From positions 348,755-412,754 of the forward strand of contig NZ_JAGINM010000005.1 of assembly GCF_017876095.1 (NCBI RefSeq): DNA of 64,000 nucleotides, given 5' to 3'. The stretch's first letter is position 1. Each line of letters begins with the position of its first letter. This DNA is from Azospirillum agricola. Its GTDB lineage: Bacteria > Pseudomonadota > Alphaproteobacteria > Azospirillales > Azospirillaceae. Below the pieces are notes generated by a model, which was not told where the DNA came from, searched no databases, and saw nothing but the letters and a program-made list of their open reading frames with translations. Of this stretch, positions 33,429 through 42,148 are shown piece after piece. The translations under genes and the position numbers were made by a program.

Positions 33429-35939
33429 ATGATCGGATCTGGGGCGCGCTCGGCGCGGGAGAAAAGGGCGCGGATCGGCTGGAAGCCGGCGGCGATGGGG
33501 ATGCTGCTGGCGACGACCGCGCTGCACGGCGCCCTGGCGGCCACCGGCGCGTCGGCTGGGGCGGCGGCTGGGGCGTCGGCTGGGGCGGCGGCCGCGCCTC
33601 AGGTGGCCCAGCAGGGCCGGACCGTGACCTTCGCCATCGCCGCCGGCCCGCTGCCGGGCGTGTTGGCCGCCTACGGGCAGGCCACCGGCTTCCAGGTGCT
33701 GTACCCGACCGGGATCGCGCAGGGGCTCTCCTCGCCGGGCGTGTCGGGCAGCCTGTCGCCGCGCGAGGCGCTGATCCGCCTGCTGTCGGGCACCGGCCTG
33801 ACCGCGCGCTTCGTCGATGCCGAGACGGTGACGCTGGAGAAGGCCACCGCCGGGGCCGGCGGGGCGATGGTGCTCGACCCGGTGACGGTCCAGGGCGCCA
33901 GCCTGACCGACCGGGGCCGCACCGAGGGCACCGGCTCCTACACCACCGGCTCGACCGCCACCGCCACCAAGCTGCCGCTGTCGCCGCGCGAGACGCCGCA
34001 GTCGGTCAGCGTCATCACCCGCCAGCGCATCGAGGACCAGGGGCGCACCGAGATCCGCGAGGTGCTCGACCAGACGGTCGGCGTCACGCGGATGCAGGGC
34101 GCCGCGCTGGGCAGCGACGGGTCGGAAATCTTCTCGCGCGGCTTCGCCGTGAAGAATTTCCAGGTCGACGGCATCCCGCGCTCGACCGTCTACGGTTTCG
34201 ACGATTCCATCTCCGACATGGCGATCTTCGACCGCGTGGAGGTGGTGCGCGGGGCGACCGGCCTGCTGAACGGCGTCGGCGACCCGTCGGCGGCGGTCAA
34301 TCTGGTCCGCAAGCGGCCGACCGCCACCGTCCAGGGCTATCTCCAGGGGCAGGTCGGCTCCTGGGACCGCTACCGGGGCGAGGCCGACCTGTCCGGCCCG
34401 CTGGTCGGGAACGGCCGGCTGCGCGGCCGCGTCGTCGGCGCCTACCAGGACAACGACACCTTCATCGACCGCCTGCACGAGCGCAAGAGGGTGCTCTACG
34501 GCGTCCTGGAGGCCGACGTCACCGAGGACACGACCTGGACCGTCGGGGTCGAGCACCAGAAGCACAAGTCCGACAACGCGTCGCGCGCCGGCTTTCCGCT
34601 GTTCTACGCCGACGGGACGAGGACCGACTTCTCCCGCTCCTACAACAGCGGCGCCAACTGGGCGTACTTCATGCACGACAACCTGACGGTCTTCAGCGAG
34701 GTGAAGCACCGTTTCGCCGACGGCTGGACCGCGACGCTGAACGTCGAGCACAACAACCGCAACTATGACGGGCTGCTCGGCTATGGCGTGCGCGGCAGCC
34801 TGAACCGCGACGGCACCGGCATGGGCGTCTGGCCCGGTCGCTGGAAGTCGAACCTCCAGCAGACCTCGGTCAGCGCCGACGTCAGCGGCCCGTTCGAGCT
34901 GTTCGGGCGGCGCCACGACCTGATGGCCGGCGTCAGCGGCTATTACGCCAAGCGCAGCGGCCTCAGCTACCCGCTCTGGTACATCACCGGCTACAACACC
35001 GACATCCCCAACTACTTCACCTGGAACGGCAACATCGCCCAGCCGACGCTGACCCCGACCGGCTGGTCGCAGACCAACGAGCGCCAGACGGCCGTCTACG
35101 CCGCGACCCGGCTGCGGCCGACCGACGATCTGTCGGTCATCCTCGGCAGCCGGCTCAGCCGCTGGGAGCAGAGCGAGGAGGGCCACCCGAACGGCGCGGC
35201 GGGCACCTACGGCAAGCGGTCGGAGAACGGCGTCTTCACGCCCTACGCCGGCATCGTCTACGACCTGACCGACATCTGGTCGGTCTATGGCAGCTACACC
35301 AGCATCTTCAAGCCGCAGGACAGCAAGGACGCCGCCGGCCGGACCCTCGACCCGCTCGAAGGCGACGCCTACGAGGCCGGCGTCAAGGCCGAGTTCCTCG
35401 GCGGCCGGCTCAACGCCAGCGCGGCGGTGTTCCTGATCCAGCAGGACAATCTGGCGGTCGTCGATTCCGGCCGCTTCACCCCCGACGGCGGGCAGGCCTA
35501 CAAGGCGGCCAAGGGCGCCAAGAGCAAGGGCTTCGAGCTGGAGCTGTCCGGCGAGGTGCTGGAGGGCTGGCAGGTCGGCGGCGGCTACAGCCGCACCACG
35601 ATCAAGGACGCCGGCGGCCAGCAGCTGATGACCTACGTGCCCAAGGACAGCGTCAAGCTGTTCACCACCTACCGGCTGCCGGGCGCCTGGGACCGCCTGA
35701 CCGTCGGCGGCAACGTCAAGTGGCAGGGCGCGATCTACAACGGCACCGGCCGCAGCCGCTACGACCAGGACGGCTACGCGGTGGTCGACCTGATGGCGCG
35801 CTACCGGATCACCGAGACGGTGTCGGCGGCGGTCAACCTCAACAACCTGTTCGACAAGAAGTACCTGACCAGCATCCAGACCAACGGCTACTACGGCGAA
35901 CCGCGCAACGTGCTGTTCACCCTGAAAGCCAACTGGTGA
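33429..35939 (+). CDS. TonB-dependent siderophore receptor with STN signalling domain (FpvA/FoxA-like)
   Basis: About 836 residues. A signal region is followed by a 12-bp repeat-encoded ASAG/AAAG stretch, then an STN domain (VTFAIAAGPLPGVLAAYGQA) that touches FecR. The plug has LPLSPRETPQSVSVITRQRI, VDGIPRSTVYGFDDSISDMA and VVRGATGLLNGVGDPSAAVN, all typical of FpvA/FoxA-type ferri-siderophore receptors. The barrel ends RNVLFTLKANW. I chose ATG 33429, with GGGGGT eight bases upstream. ATG 33411 and 33393 are alternatives, and the last lies on the Fur-like box. With the FecI/FecR pair it forms a complete cell-surface signalling system. Confidence 0.93.
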   Translation: MIGSGARSAREKRARIGWKPAAMGMLLATTALHGALAATGASAGAAAGASAGAAAAPQVAQQGRTVTFAIAAGPLPGVLAAYGQATGFQVLYPTGIAQGLSSPGVSGSLSPREALIRLLSGTGLTARFVDAETVTLEKATAGAGGAMVLDPVTVQGASLTDRGRTEGTGSYTTGSTATATKLPLSPRETPQSVSVITRQRIEDQGRTEIREVLDQTVGVTRMQGAALGSDGSEIFSRGFAVKNFQVDGIPRSTVYGFDDSISDMAIFDRVEVVRGATGLLNGVGDPSAAVNLVRKRPTATVQGYLQGQVGSWDRYRGEADLSGPLVGNGRLRGRVVGAYQDNDTFIDRLHERKRVLYGVLEADVTEDTTWTVGVEHQKHKSDNASRAGFPLFYADGTRTDFSRSYNSGANWAYFMHDNLTVFSEVKHRFADGWTATLNVEHNNRNYDGLLGYGVRGSLNRDGTGMGVWPGRWKSNLQQTSVSADVSGPFELFGRRHDLMAGVSGYYAKRSGLSYPLWYITGYNTDIPNYFTWNGNIAQPTLTPTGWSQTNERQTAVYAATRLRPTDDLSVILGSRLSRWEQSEEGHPNGAAGTYGKRSENGVFTPYAGIVYDLTDIWSVYGSYTSIFKPQDSKDAAGRTLDPLEGDAYEAGVKAEFLGGRLNASAAVFLIQQDNLAVVDSGRFTPDGGQAYKAAKGAKSKGFELELSGEVLEGWQVGGGYSRTTIKDAGGQQLMTYVPKDSVKLFTTYRLPGAWDRLTVGGNVKWQGAIYNGTGRSRYDQDGYAVVDLMARYRITETVSAAVNLNNLFDKKYLTSIQTNGYYGEPRNVLFTLKANW
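33549..33596 (+). repeat. Four 12-bp tandem repeats in the receptor N terminus
   Basis: GCGTCGGCTGGG and GCGGCGGCTGGG alternate (33549, 33561, 33573, 33585), encoding ASAG-AAAG-ASAG-AAAA between the signal peptide and the STN domain. Confidence 0.85.
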
Positions 35940-35974
35940 TAGTCCGAACCGGCGGCGGCGTCGCGACGCGGCCG

Positions 35975-36030
35975 CCCGTTCTCGGCCACCCGTTCTCGGC
36001 CGCCCGTTCTCGGCCGCCCGTTCTCGTCCA
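35975..36030. repeat. Intergenic 14-bp tandem repeat
   Basis: Four copies of CCCGTTCTCGGCCG (35975, 35989, 36003, 36017), the last diverging at its end, follow the siderophore receptor stop. The rest of the 171-base gap to the next gene shows only its ribosome-binding site. Confidence 0.9.
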
Positions 36031-36110
36031 TTGGTGACGGTTGACCGCCCGCAACCTCCTGGGCCAAGCTACCCCACCTTGACCGGAACAAGGTGACGGG
36101 GAGACGGGGC

Positions 36111-37016
36111 ATGGCCCGCTATACGGGCGTTTACGGGTTTCCGGAATCGGCGCGGGCGGCGCGGGAGTTGGCCGAGGCGCTCGGCATCCCCTGCCACATC
36201 GCCGAGCTGCACCGCTTCCCCGACGGGGAAAGCCTCGTCCGGCTGCCGCAGCCGGTGGAGCGCGCCATCGTCTACCGCTCGCTCGACCAGCCGAACGACA
36301 AGCTGGTCGAGCTGACGCTCGCCGCCTCGGTGCTGCGCCGCCAGGGCGCCACGGAGCTGTGCCTGGTGGCGCCCTACATGGCCTACATGCGCCAGGACGC
36401 CATCTTCAGGCCGGGCGAGCCGGTCAGCCAGGCGGTGATCGGCGACTGGCTGGGGCGCTGCTTCGACCGCTTCGTCTGCGTCGAGCCGCACCTCCACCGC
36501 ACCCACACGCTCGACGAGGTCTTCGTCGGCCGCCCGTCCCGCGCGCTGACCGGCGCCGGCCCGATCGTCGAGCGGCTGCGCGCCGAGGGCGTTCCCGCCG
36601 ACGCCGTGATCGTCGGCCCCGACGAGGAGGCCGCCCCGCTCGTCGAGGCGGTGGCCGGCCCGCTCGGCCTCGCCGGCGTCGTCGGGCGCAAGGAACGGCG
36701 CGGCGACCGCGACGTGACGGTCGTCCTGCCGGCCGACGCCCCGCTCGCCGGCCGCCCGGCGGTGATCGTCGACGACGTGATCAGCTCCGGCGAGACGATC
36801 TTCTCCTGCGCGCGCGCCGCGCGCGGGCTGGGGGCGGCGTCGCTGCGGGTGTTCGGCGTCCACGCCCTGTTCGGCGGGGCCGTCGCCGCCCGCTTCGAGG
36901 CGGAGGGGCTGGGGCTGCCGCTGTCCTGCGACGGGGTGCCCCACCCGACCAACGCGCTGCCTCTCGCCGGGCTGATCGCCGAGGCCATCCGCGGCTTCGA
37001 GACCGGCGGCGGCTGA
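36111..37016 (+). CDS. Ribose-phosphate pyrophosphokinase-like protein
   Basis: A 301-residue protein of the PRPP synthetase family, which makes phosphoribosyl diphosphate from ribose 5-phosphate and ATP. HRFPDGESLVRL (N-terminal substrate loop), PYMAYMRQD (ATP-binding), EPHLHRTHTL and the PRPP loop VIVDDVISSGET are present. It is a little shorter and more divergent than housekeeping Prs, so a paralogue with a specialised partner is possible. ATG 36111 follows GGGGAGACGGGGC. A GTG at 36093 is the alternative. Confidence 0.85.
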   Translation: MARYTGVYGFPESARAARELAEALGIPCHIAELHRFPDGESLVRLPQPVERAIVYRSLDQPNDKLVELTLAASVLRRQGATELCLVAPYMAYMRQDAIFRPGEPVSQAVIGDWLGRCFDRFVCVEPHLHRTHTLDEVFVGRPSRALTGAGPIVERLRAEGVPADAVIVGPDEEAAPLVEAVAGPLGLAGVVGRKERRGDRDVTVVLPADAPLAGRPAVIVDDVISSGETIFSCARAARGLGAASLRVFGVHALFGGAVAARFEAEGLGLPLSCDGVPHPTNALPLAGLIAEAIRGFETGGG

Positions 37017-37211
37017 CGCCGCAAGCCAGCCGCGGCCGACGCCGCAAGCCGACAACGGCCGACGCCGCCCGGCCCGGCGCCAAGGACCTGATGCAGAACG
37101 CCGCAACACCGCCTCAGGGTTTCGCGACGCTAACGATTCCGTCCGGTTTGGTGTAGGCTCTGCCGCGAATCCATCGGTGATCGGAGCGGCGGGCGTGAGC
37201 GGAGGCGGACT

Positions 37212-37718
37212 GTGGCGAAGGTGACGGACGTCGTTCTCCGGATGGCCCGCAAGCTGTCGGAGGATGTCGTGGCGCTGGGCCGGCTGCGCGCGGCGGGAAA
37301 GCCCAAGACCTTTCCGCGCTTCCGTGAGATCCGCAACGCCTACCTCGACATCCAGGGGCTGGTCTTCTCCATCCAGGAGCGGCTGGCGGAGGCCGGGAAG
37401 GAGCTGCCAGCCAACTTCCCGCAATGGGTGATCCGGCAGAAGCTGACCGCCATCGCCATCTTCACCGACATCAGCCACGCCTTCATCAGCGACCCGCCGC
37501 TGGCGCTGACCAGCTCGCTCGGCGCCTTCGACGTGCTGGAGGCGGAGCAGAAGGCCTTCAACGAGACCCTGCACAGCTTCGACACCATGCTGATGGAGGC
37601 CGGCATCGACGACAAGACCGCCGACGAGCTGGACGCCACCCGCACCAAGATCGAGCACATCCTGGGCATGATCGAACGGCTTCTGGTGAACAGCCCGAAG
37701 ATCCTGAAGGAATTCTGA
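37212..37718 (+). CDS. Conserved-looking protein of unknown function, coupled to a c-di-GMP enzyme
   Basis: A 168-residue soluble, mostly helical protein starting at GTG 37212. I do not recognise the family. It has no signal peptide or membrane segment. The C-terminal half (ADELDATRTKIEHILGMIERLL) looks like an amphipathic helix. Its stop overlaps the start of the CHASE-GGDEF-EAL gene by one base (TGATG), so the two are co-translated, and it may regulate or localise that enzyme. The 195-base gap before it holds only a GACGCCGCAAGCC direct repeat. Confidence 0.75.
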   Translation: MAKVTDVVLRMARKLSEDVVALGRLRAAGKPKTFPRFREIRNAYLDIQGLVFSIQERLAEAGKELPANFPQWVIRQKLTAIAIFTDISHAFISDPPLALTSSLGAFDVLEAEQKAFNETLHSFDTMLMEAGIDDKTADELDATRTKIEHILGMIERLLVNSPKILKEF

Positions 37719-40573
37719 TGGAGCCGGTCCCGGAACCGGACGCCGGCCGGCCCGATCCGCCGCCCTCCGATCCGCCGCCCTCCGATCCGCCGCCCTCCGA
37801 TCCGCCGCGCGCGCCCGCCGTCCGCGGCGTTCCGTGGCTGGTGCTGGCCGGCGGGATCCTGCTGTCGGTGCTGGCCTGGGACCGCTCGGCGCGCTCCCTG
37901 CACGAACAGGCGCAGCACCGCTTCTCCATCCGGGTGGAGGAGCTGCACAGCCAGCTCGGCGACCGTCTGCGGGTGTACGAGCAGGTGGCGCGCAGCGCCG
38001 CCTCGGTCGTCACCGCCTTTCCCCAGCTCCGCCGCGCCGAATGGAACCGCTTCGTCGAGGCGCTGCGCATTCCCGAACGCTATCCCGGCATCCTGGCGGT
38101 GGCCTACGCCCGCGCCGTCGGCGCCGGGCGGGCCGGCGACCTCGCCGCCGCGATGCGCGCCGACGACGCCCCCGGCTTCCGCGTCTGGCCCGAGCATGGC
38201 GGGGCCGAGCGGGCGATCAACATCTTCTCCGCCCCGGCCAACGAGACCAGCGCCCGCGCGCTCGGCTTCGACCTGATGTCGGAGGGCATCCGCCGCGACG
38301 CCATCGAGCGCGCGCGCGACAGCGGCCAGCCGACGGCGACGCGCGCCATCACCCTGAAGGTCGACGAGGCCGGCGGCGTGCAGCCGGCCTTCATCCTGTT
38401 CCAGGCCACCTACCGCGACGACCCGCCGCCGCCCACGCCCGAGGCGCGGCGCGCCTCCTTCACCGGCGTGGTGCTGACCCCGGTGCGGGTCATGCCGCTG
38501 ATCGACGGGCTGTTCGGCGGCGGCCGCCACGACGTCCTGGTCGAGGTCTTCGACACGCCGGCCGGCGAGGCCGACTTCCCGCTCTACCGGAACGGCGGCC
38601 CGACGACGGCGGCGCCGTCCCTGCTGCCGTTCTCCCTGCTGCCGCCCTCCCTCCTGCCCGCCGCGCCGGCGCCGATCTCGGTGGTCCGCGAGCTGCCGCT
38701 GGGCGGGCGGATCTGGACGGTGCGCTACGAAAGCCGGCCCGCCGGCGGGATCGGCGTCGAGGAGTGGGGGCCGCCGGCGGTCCTGGCCGGCGGGCTGACG
38801 CTGAGCGCCGCGCTGTTCCTGCTGCTGCGGACGATGACCGCCACCCGCGCCCGCGCGCTGGTGCTGGCGGAACGGATGACCGCCTCGCTGCGCCGCCGGG
38901 AGGCGGAACGCACCCAGCTCTTCACCCAGGCGCCGCTCGGCATCGCGGTGATCGGCGGCGACGGGCTGGTCGTCGAGTGCAACCCGGCCTTCGCGCGGGC
39001 CGCCGGGCGCGGGCGCGACGCGGTGGTCGGGGTCGATCTGCGGCTGCGCGCCGGCGACCCGGCGGTCGTCTTCGCGCTCGACGCCGCCCTCCAGGGCGAG
39101 AGCGGCAAGCTGGAGACCGACCAGCCGCTGCTGACCGGCGGGCGGCGCAGCCATTTCAGCCTGCATTTCCAGCCGGTGACGGCGGACGGGGAGCTGATGT
39201 TCGTGCTGGCCTTCGCCGAGGACATCGGCGAGAAGCGGCGGGCCGAGCAGCACATCCAGTATCTCGCCCATTTCGACGCGCTGACCGGGCTGCCCAACCG
39301 GGTGCTGCTGTTCGACCGCATCGCCCAGGCGCTGCACGAGGCCAGGCGCGACGGCGGCAAGGTCGGCGTGCTGTTCATCGACCTCGACCGTTTCAAGGTG
39401 ATCAACGACAGCCTGGGCCATTCCTTCGGCGACGAGGTGCTGCGCTCGGTCGCCCGGCGGCTCCAGGCGGGGCTGCGCGACACCGACACGGTCGGCCGGC
39501 TGGGCGGCGACGAGTTCCTGATCGTCGTCCGCCAGGTGGCCGACCCCGCCGACGCGGCGGCGGTCGCCGAGACGGTGGTGGCGCAGCTCGCCAGCCCCTT
39601 CCAGGTCGGCGGGCAGAGCTTCGTCGTCACCCCCAGCGTCGGCATCAGCCTCTACCCCGACGACGCCGACGACGTCGAGGGGCTGATCCGCTGCGCCGAC
39701 ATCGCCATGTACAACGCCAAGGAGACCGGCCGGAACGCCTACCGCTTCGTCACCCGCGAGATGGGCGCCAAGTCGCGCGAGCGCATGGATCTGGAGGCCA
39801 GCCTGCGCCGGGCGATCCGCGACGGCGAGCTGTTCCTGGTCTACCAGCCGCAGGTCGCCACCGCCGACGGCCGCATCGTCGGGCTGGAGGCGCTGGTCCG
39901 CTGGCGCCACCCGCAGGACGGGCTGGTCATGCCCGGCCGCTTCCTGCCGGTGGCCGAGGAAACCGGTCTGGTCATCGCCATGGGCGACTGGGTGCTGGCG
40001 GAGGCCTGCGCGCAGATCCGCCGCTGGCGCGACCGCTTCGGCCTGTCGGTGCCGGTGGCCGTCAACCTGTCGGGCGCCCAGTTCCGCGACGGGCTGCTGC
40101 CGGTCAAGGTCGCCCAGGCGCTCGACGCCAACGGGCTGGCCGGGCCGGAGCTGGAGATCGAGGTCACCGAGAGCACCCTGATCGAGGACATCGACACCGC
40201 CGCCGCGACGCTGGCCGGGCTGAAGGAACGCGGCGTGCTGATCGCGCTGGACGATTTCGGCACCGGCTATTCCTCGCTCAGCTACCTGCACCGGCTGCCG
40301 ATCGACAAGGTGAAGATCGACCGTTCCTTCATCCAGGATCTGTCGAGCGGGGCGAGCGACGCCTCGGTGCCGCGCGCCATCGTCGGTCTGGGCCGCAGCC
40401 TCGGCCTGTCGGTGATCGCCGAGGGGGTCGAGAACGAAGCCCAGTTGCAGCTTCTGCGCGACCTCGCCTGCGAGAGCTACCAGGGCTACCTGTTCAGCCG
40501 CCCGCTGCCGCCCGACCAGATGGAGGCCCTGCTGGCCGGGCTGGCGGCACGGGACGCGACTCCGGCGGGGTGA
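37718..40573 (+). CDS. CHASE-PAS-GGDEF-EAL c-di-GMP turnover protein
   Basis: A 951-residue membrane protein. A Pro/Asp-rich N-terminal repeat (PPSD) leads into a first helix (LVLAGGILLSVLAW), a CHASE periplasmic sensor (about 75-250) and a second helix near residue 355. PAS (about 400-510), GGDEF and EAL domains follow. GGDEF at about 596-600 is intact with the RDTD inhibitory site five residues upstream, and the EAL motif at about 724-726 is intact with DDFGTGYSSLSYL. Both synthesis and hydrolysis of cyclic-di-GMP are therefore possible. The ligand of CHASE is unknown. Confidence 0.94.
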   Translation: MEPVPEPDAGRPDPPPSDPPPSDPPPSDPPRAPAVRGVPWLVLAGGILLSVLAWDRSARSLHEQAQHRFSIRVEELHSQLGDRLRVYEQVARSAASVVTAFPQLRRAEWNRFVEALRIPERYPGILAVAYARAVGAGRAGDLAAAMRADDAPGFRVWPEHGGAERAINIFSAPANETSARALGFDLMSEGIRRDAIERARDSGQPTATRAITLKVDEAGGVQPAFILFQATYRDDPPPPTPEARRASFTGVVLTPVRVMPLIDGLFGGGRHDVLVEVFDTPAGEADFPLYRNGGPTTAAPSLLPFSLLPPSLLPAAPAPISVVRELPLGGRIWTVRYESRPAGGIGVEEWGPPAVLAGGLTLSAALFLLLRTMTATRARALVLAERMTASLRRREAERTQLFTQAPLGIAVIGGDGLVVECNPAFARAAGRGRDAVVGVDLRLRAGDPAVVFALDAALQGESGKLETDQPLLTGGRRSHFSLHFQPVTADGELMFVLAFAEDIGEKRRAEQHIQYLAHFDALTGLPNRVLLFDRIAQALHEARRDGGKVGVLFIDLDRFKVINDSLGHSFGDEVLRSVARRLQAGLRDTDTVGRLGGDEFLIVVRQVADPADAAAVAETVVAQLASPFQVGGQSFVVTPSVGISLYPDDADDVEGLIRCADIAMYNAKETGRNAYRFVTREMGAKSRERMDLEASLRRAIRDGELFLVYQPQVATADGRIVGLEALVRWRHPQDGLVMPGRFLPVAEETGLVIAMGDWVLAEACAQIRRWRDRFGLSVPVAVNLSGAQFRDGLLPVKVAQALDANGLAGPELEIEVTESTLIEDIDTAAATLAGLKERGVLIALDDFGTGYSSLSYLHRLPIDKVKIDRSFIQDLSSGASDASVPRAIVGLGRSLGLSVIAEGVENEAQLQLLRDLACESYQGYLFSRPLPPDQMEALLAGLAARDATPAG
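37752..37808 (+). repeat. 15-bp tandem repeat at the N terminus of the GGDEF-EAL gene
   Basis: CCGATCCGCCGCCCT is repeated three times and followed by a partial fourth copy (37752, 37767, 37782, 37797). It encodes SDPPP pentapeptides ahead of the first membrane helix. Confidence 0.9.
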
Positions 40574-40588
40574 CGCGCCGCCGGACGC

Positions 40589-41464
40589 TCAGCGCGCCGC
40601 GTCCGCCAACGGACGCTCCGCGCCCCGCCTCTCCCCTTCCCCCTGCCCGGCCCCCTCGTCCAGACGGGCGAGCAGGGCCTTGGCGGCGGCCAGCGCGCGG
40701 CGGGCGCGTTCCTCGGGGCCGACGCTGCGGGCCAGCGTGTCGGTCGGGATCTCCAGGCTCACCGGCACGTCGCGCGGCAGCGGCCGCAGGATGGAGAGCA
40801 GGTCGATGCCGCCCTCGCCGGGAAACAGCCGCTCGGCGCGGGCGGCGTGGATCAGCCCCTCGGTGGTGGCCGGCTTTTCGGCCGGGGCGTCGCAGAGCTG
40901 GACGTAATGCAGCCATTCGCGCGGCAGGGCGGCCAGGTCGGCGATGCGGCTGCCGGACCGGTCGAAATGCAGCGCGTCCACCAGCACGCCGCCGTTGGGC
41001 TGGGCGGCGGCGCGGACGACGCGCGCCGCCTTGGACAGGTCGGGCACGTCGGTCCAGGGCATGAACTCCAGATCCGCCGACAGGCCGTAGGGGGCCGCCG
41101 CCTCGCACAGCCCGGCGAAGCGCGCGGTCAGGCGGGCCTCGTCGGGGTCGTTGCCGGCGACCAGGATCGCCCGGGCGCCCAGCGCCTGCCCGATCTCCAG
41201 GAAGGGCGTGAAGGCGGCGAGGTCGGTGTGCGGCTCCAGCCGGATGATCTCCAGGTCGAAGACCGTGACTCCGGTGTCGGCGACGGCGGCCAGGGTCTCC
41301 CGCAGCAGGCGCGGGTCGTCCATCAGATAGGCCGGCCCGCCGGGGGTGGCCGGCAGCAGGCGGACGCCGACGTGGTCGTAGCCGGCGCGCGCGGCCAGCG
41401 CCACCATCTCCGGCGGCGCCACGTCCAGCACCGTGAGATGGGCGAGTGAGAAGCTGTGGCCCAT
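40589..41464 (-). CDS. Sugar phosphate isomerase/epimerase family TIM-barrel protein
   Basis: A 291-residue AP-endonuclease-2-type TIM barrel with FDLEIIRLEP, LEFMPWTDVP, VDALHFDRSG and the terminal VSLEIPTD strand supplying likely metal ligands (Glu, Asp, His, Glu). The superfamily includes epimerases, inosose dehydratases and 3-dehydroshikimate dehydratases of the AsbF type. Its operon mates and a shikimate-dehydrogenase homologue across the divergent promoter make a dehydratase role attractive. That is inference. Last gene of the left arm. Confidence 0.8.
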   Translation of the reverse strand: MGHSFSLAHLTVLDVAPPEMVALAARAGYDHVGVRLLPATPGGPAYLMDDPRLLRETLAAVADTGVTVFDLEIIRLEPHTDLAAFTPFLEIGQALGARAILVAGNDPDEARLTARFAGLCEAAAPYGLSADLEFMPWTDVPDLSKAARVVRAAAQPNGGVLVDALHFDRSGSRIADLAALPREWLHYVQLCDAPAEKPATTEGLIHAARAERLFPGEGGIDLLSILRPLPRDVPVSLEIPTDTLARSVGPEERARRALAAAKALLARLDEGAGQGEGERRGAERPLADAAR

Positions 41465-41494
41465 GATCGGGATCCTCGAAGGATGGGAGCGGAC

Positions 41495-42109
41495 TCAGGT
41501 CAGCGGCGAGACGTCGAGCGGCAGTCCGATGGTCGACTCCATGGCCGGGGTCAGCCAGACCGCGCTCCTGGGCGGCCAGACCCCGACACGCACCGATTCC
41601 GCGCGCAGGCGCGCCCGTTCCTCCAGGCTGGCGTAGGGCCAGATGTGGACGATGCGCGGCGGGCCGTCCACGGCGTGGGTCGCCAGCAGCAGCTTCGACA
41701 GCTTCGTGCGGCCGGGCAGCGCCTCCGCCCAGCCCTCCAGCGTCGGGGCCAGCCCGCCGGTCTTCAGCACGTAGGAGCGGATCTCGTAGATCGGCCCGAA
41801 GGCGCCGGGCTCGACCGGGGGCAGGCCGGGAAAGGGCGCCAGCGTGTCGAGCGACAGGCCGGTCAGGAACTCCCCGGCGCCGAAGGGGTCGGCGCTGGCC
41901 AGCGTGCGCCCGCGCTCGGCCGCCGCGTCGGCGGCGGTGTCGAAGCCGCGCAGCACGAGGACGCGGTTCAGCGGGCCGATGTCCGACGCCCAGGCGCCGA
42001 GAAGGCGGCCGCGCGCGCCGTCCGCCGCGCAGAAGTCGCGCAGGCGGGCGCCCAGCTTCGCCGCCGCCCCCATCGTGGTGGACAGCGTCGCCAGTTCGTA
42101 GCGTTCCAT
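41495..42109 (-). CDS. NIPSNAP family protein
   Basis: A 204-residue dimeric ferredoxin-like (Dabb-related) protein with two NIPSNAP repeats. Recognisable segments are YEIRSYVLKTGGLAPTLEGW and IVHIWPYASLEERARLR. Family members occur in catabolic operons and have no settled activity. It sits 38 bases after the FAD dehydrogenase and 30 bases before the TIM-barrel gene, so it likely belongs to the same pathway. Confidence 0.82.
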   Translation of the reverse strand: MERYELATLSTTMGAAAKLGARLRDFCAADGARGRLLGAWASDIGPLNRVLVLRGFDTAADAAAERGRTLASADPFGAGEFLTGLSLDTLAPFPGLPPVEPGAFGPIYEIRSYVLKTGGLAPTLEGWAEALPGRTKLSKLLLATHAVDGPPRIVHIWPYASLEERARLRAESVRVGVWPPRSAVWLTPAMESTIGLPLDVSPLT

Positions 42110-42148
42110 AATGGTCTCCGGAATGAGTCGTGAAGGAGAATGGGCCGG

